A model generated the notes under the pieces. That model saw only the letters and a list, made by a program, of their open reading frames with translations, did not search any database and was not told the DNA's origin. The position numbers and the translations under genes were made by a program. A DNA stretch of 64,000 nucleotides from Hemileia vastatrix. Lineage: Eukaryota > Basidiomycota > Pucciniomycetes > Pucciniales > Zaghouaniaceae. Below, in pieces: positions 61,484 through 64,000 of the stretch. Position 1 is the stretch's first letter; every line of letters starts with the position of its first letter. The stretch lies in the NCBI GenBank assembly GCA_030280995.1, contig JASXTE010000008.1, forward strand, positions 20,613,693 to 20,677,692, in the 5' to 3' direction.

Positions 61484-61828
61484 TTCTAAATTTGTATTTT
61501 TTTTCTTAAATTTTTAATTTATCAGTTATTAAAGATAATCAATCAACTTTAAGTATTGTAGCATTAAGCCCCTGGGCTGTATAAAGGTATTCATTCAAAC
61601 ATATAGCTGTATTCTATGAATGGGTTCATAGTACTATTCTTGACATATTTTTTCTTTGACTTTGGTCATATCTGAAATCATTAGCAAGAAGTATTTGGGA
61701 TTCTTTACTTTTACTTGGTTGATTATCTTTTTTGATTTATTTACTTAATTATTTATAAAATTTTCAAATAATATGTGTAAACTTTTTGACTTGAAAAAGA
61801 ATTGGAATGATATATGAACAAAAAAATT

Positions 61829-63140
61829 CTAGTCTTCAAACGTTTTCATTAAGCATTCAATTTCCTCAACAGATTTATTAGCTTTAATGCATTCTATCAA
61901 GAAAACTTTCTTTTTTGAACCATCTCCAAGTTGATACTTGAGTTTAATCTGATCAAATAGGAAATTGTACTCAAGAGCCTTATTCACTTTCTTTATCTCA
62001 AATTTCTTCTCCTCCAAGTCATGTGCCCTCTCATCCTTCTGTAAAGAAAGCTTGAATTAATTCTCCCCCAAGTCTTTGGCCCTATATCCCTGCTCAAACA
62101 GAGCTCATATTGTTTCTTTTCAAAGCTAATAGTATCTCTTGCATCTTCAACTTTACTTAGAGTGAAAAAGAATATTAAAAAAAGAAAAGAAAAGCTCACT
62201 TTATTATTAAGAGGTATGCTATCATTTACTAGCTTCACATTTCTCCAAAAAATCATCAATGGAAGAAAAAGAGTTTTTGGAAAAACTATATCTGTTTTGT
62301 TTTCTTTAACTGTTGAAATTCAGAGTAGTTAATGGTCTTTTCTTTTTTTGGAGGTAAAAATTCTCTCTTCATCATTGATGCTAGCTTGAACTCACTTGCT
62401 TGAGGATCCAGGAATTGTTCTTTAGCCTTTTTAGAAATAAAAAAAAGAGATTTAAATAAAAAATAAACAATAGACAAGAAATAGAAGCTCACTGTACTTA
62501 GATTGGGTTGGTTTATATTGCCATAAGAATCTATTGAAAAGATATCTATATTGGTGGAAGTCAAATTAGGGTAGGCTTGAGTAGAAAAGGAAGGAAAAAG
62601 ATTTCTTTCAGCATCATGTTTGAAGATATCATCTTCTCCATCCAACATGTTTTCAGGAATAACATTGGCTCACTCTCCATTTATGGAATCCATCTCTTTA
62701 TAGTAAGGACATAAAGAATTAAGTTTATCATCTATAGATTTGATTACCTTACTGATATCAATGTCAGTAATATCAAAAAAAGGGGAAGATGAATGAGTCT
62801 TAGCCTTCTTGTATTTGGTTCAATAGTGCTTGAAGCATTCAGACACCTGTTTAAGCAAAAGAACAATCCTTTCCCTTGTCTTATTTTGTAATTCAATGGC
62901 CATAGAAGATATCCTTTTCCTTTTGATGCAGGGGGTTGTCCTACTTAAGTTGCATTATCAAAACCAAAAAAATATTCATAATTAGTTTTAGTTTTCAGCC
63001 AGTTTATAAGTATGAGGTTATCATCTTTTTTATTTGAATGGTCTTTGATTTCTCAGCTGAATGGGGGAAAGAGGGAGTAGTAGGATTTGAAGAAAAACAG
63101 GGGAGCCTACCTTTGAAAAGATCTATGACAACAAGGCATT
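61829..63140 (-). pseudogene. Myb/SANT-like gene relic of a second Harbinger family
   Basis: The minus strand keeps, in order, weak counterparts of the copy C protein: YEYFFGFDNAT (copy C ACFGFEKST), GQPPASKGKG (RPPSSKVNG), MELQNKTRERIVLL (ANEVRKKTRGRI), TKYKKAKTHSSS (SKYKKTHHAA), FDITDIDISKVIKSIDDKLN (DDLEIGITTVSEKLN), LCPYYKEMDS (MCPFYEEMDN) and a C-terminal charged segment MEEKKFEIKKVNKALEYN … FLIECIKANKSVEEIECLM. Stops and frame changes are many. Too diverged to be a copy of A-D, so a separate, older lineage. Confidence 0.7.
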
Positions 63141-63554
63141 TTAACATATTTGAAGATTAAAAGGAGAAGAAACAAAAAGATGGGATGGGGAGGGTTTCAG
63201 AATGAGTAGAATGAATAGACAGGATGTGTTAACACCTAAGAAGGCAGACCATAAATAGTGATAAGGCTAGACTGAGATGGGACTAATATTATGAGTACAT
63301 CAGTGAGACTAACTATGGCTGACTATGTTTATACTATCAACAGTGACAGAAGACAGGACTGACTTTACTGGATACATCAATGAGACTAGAGAGTAATTAG
63401 ATTACTAGATATGCTTTCCGATTAGGAGTTCTCCACAGCACTTACCCCATATAACCCCCTTATAAAATATGGTCTCTTCTTCCACTCACAATGGATAGTT
63501 TCCATAGTTCTCCTCCTCCTCACCTCTCAATCAAATCCTAACATTACCCCCCTT

Positions 63555-64000
63555 TTACCCCTCCTTCCCCTTGAACTCCTTCCCAAACTCCTTCAACTTT
63601 TCCTTAGAAATCTCCACATTTTCTACTGGTTCCCAAGACTTATCTCCAACCCCATATACTTTACAACTTACCAAGTACTGAAACATTCCCCTGTAAACCC
63701 TCTTAGAATCAACCTTTTTCATCTCAAGCTACTCTTCATTTCCCATCTGGATTGGTGCTGGTGTCTTTCCTGGACTTCTTGGGATTGTATATTATTTGTG
63801 CTTTGTGAGAAATAAAGTGTTGAAAACTGGATGTACTTTCCTCATTGAGACTGGTAGCTCCAGTTCATAATCTGTGTCAGATACCTTGCATTTGACTTTG
63901 AATGGCCCCACTTTTTTGTGATCTAATTTAGCACTGGGGCTTAATGTGGAAATGAAAAGTGAGCTTAGCCAAACCTTGTCACCTACCTGTAGTGTGCAAT
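63555..64000 (-). pseudogene. Ty3/Gypsy integrase C-terminus with chromodomain (runs off window)
   Basis: Read right to left: LQVGDKVWLSSLFISTLSPS, KLDHKKVGPFKV, MRKVHPVFNTLFLTKHK, then the chromodomain-like YRGMFQYLVSCKVYGVGDKS WEPVENV with the final stop TAA at 63557-63555. This is the usual end of a chromovirus-type Gypsy pol, where the chromodomain guides integration. Two in-frame TGA-type stops (after LTKHK and after QMGNEE) show decay. The rest lies beyond the window end. Confidence 0.85.

Overview
The window looks like a transposon-dense, AT-rich stretch of a filamentous basidiomycete, most likely a rust fungus (Pucciniales). The evidence is: short spliceosomal introns (mostly 55-150 nt); a basidiomycete-type ELO fatty-acid elongase; a Plavaka/CACTA (Tnp2-like) transposase of basidiomycete type; several TET/JBP-type 2-oxoglutarate dioxygenase genes, a family expanded in rusts and mushrooms; and Copia, Gypsy and PIF/Harbinger relics with many premature stops. 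The species call is inference.

Left part (1-20.6 kb). A dead Ty1/Copia pol (1-3394) and its LTR are followed by a Gypsy gag relic on the minus strand (about 4486-4960). The one ordinary host gene is ELO (9613-10807, three exons). Around it lie a MITE family, a Tc1-like relic, simple repeats and a left-half PIF/Harbinger copy (A, 17671-about 19500) inserted into a MITE. A long C-rich/G-rich inverted repeat occupies about 19614-20395.

Centre (20,779-50,632). A 29,854-bp DNA transposon is bounded by 41-bp terminal inverted repeats (39/41 identical, starting CACCACAG) and a 3-bp target duplication ATA. It carries a SNF2-family ATPase, two apparently paralogous unknown genes (24085-25205 minus, 30087-31752 plus), a 1080-residue Tnp2/Plavaka-like transposase, a 614-residue unknown protein, and its own TET/JBP-like dioxygenase (three in-frame TGA codons). 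It also holds a palindromic repeat field around AATTTCGATCGAAATT, three long hairpins sharing one apical module, and a chain of about ten adjacent hairpins. A two-ended Harbinger copy (B, 32735-36078) is nested inside.

The big element sits inside the coding sequence of a second TET/JBP-like gene. Its N-terminal part is at 20583-20778 and the rest resumes at 50636. Removing the element and one ATA copy joins the two parts in the same reading frame.

Right part (51.6-64 kb). This holds a 93-bp tandem repeat, a right-half Harbinger copy with an intact three-exon Myb/SANT-like gene (C), an internally deleted Harbinger copy (D), another MITE, a minus-strand Copia relic (about 56.5-61.07 kb), a third TET/JBP fragment (61.2-61.48 kb), a decayed Myb/SANT-like gene of a second Harbinger family, and the integrase-chromodomain end of a Gypsy element running off the window.

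In the first Copia, premature stops accumulate without any frame change and mostly as TGA. Palindrome repeats show CGATCG decaying to TGATCA-type variants. This fits methyl-C deamination (or a RIP-like process) and suits a genome rich in 5mC-oxidase-like genes. A plausible reading is that the big element carries a chromatin/DNA-modification kit (SNF2 plus TET/JBP-like dioxygenase) alongside its transposase; that functional link is inference.
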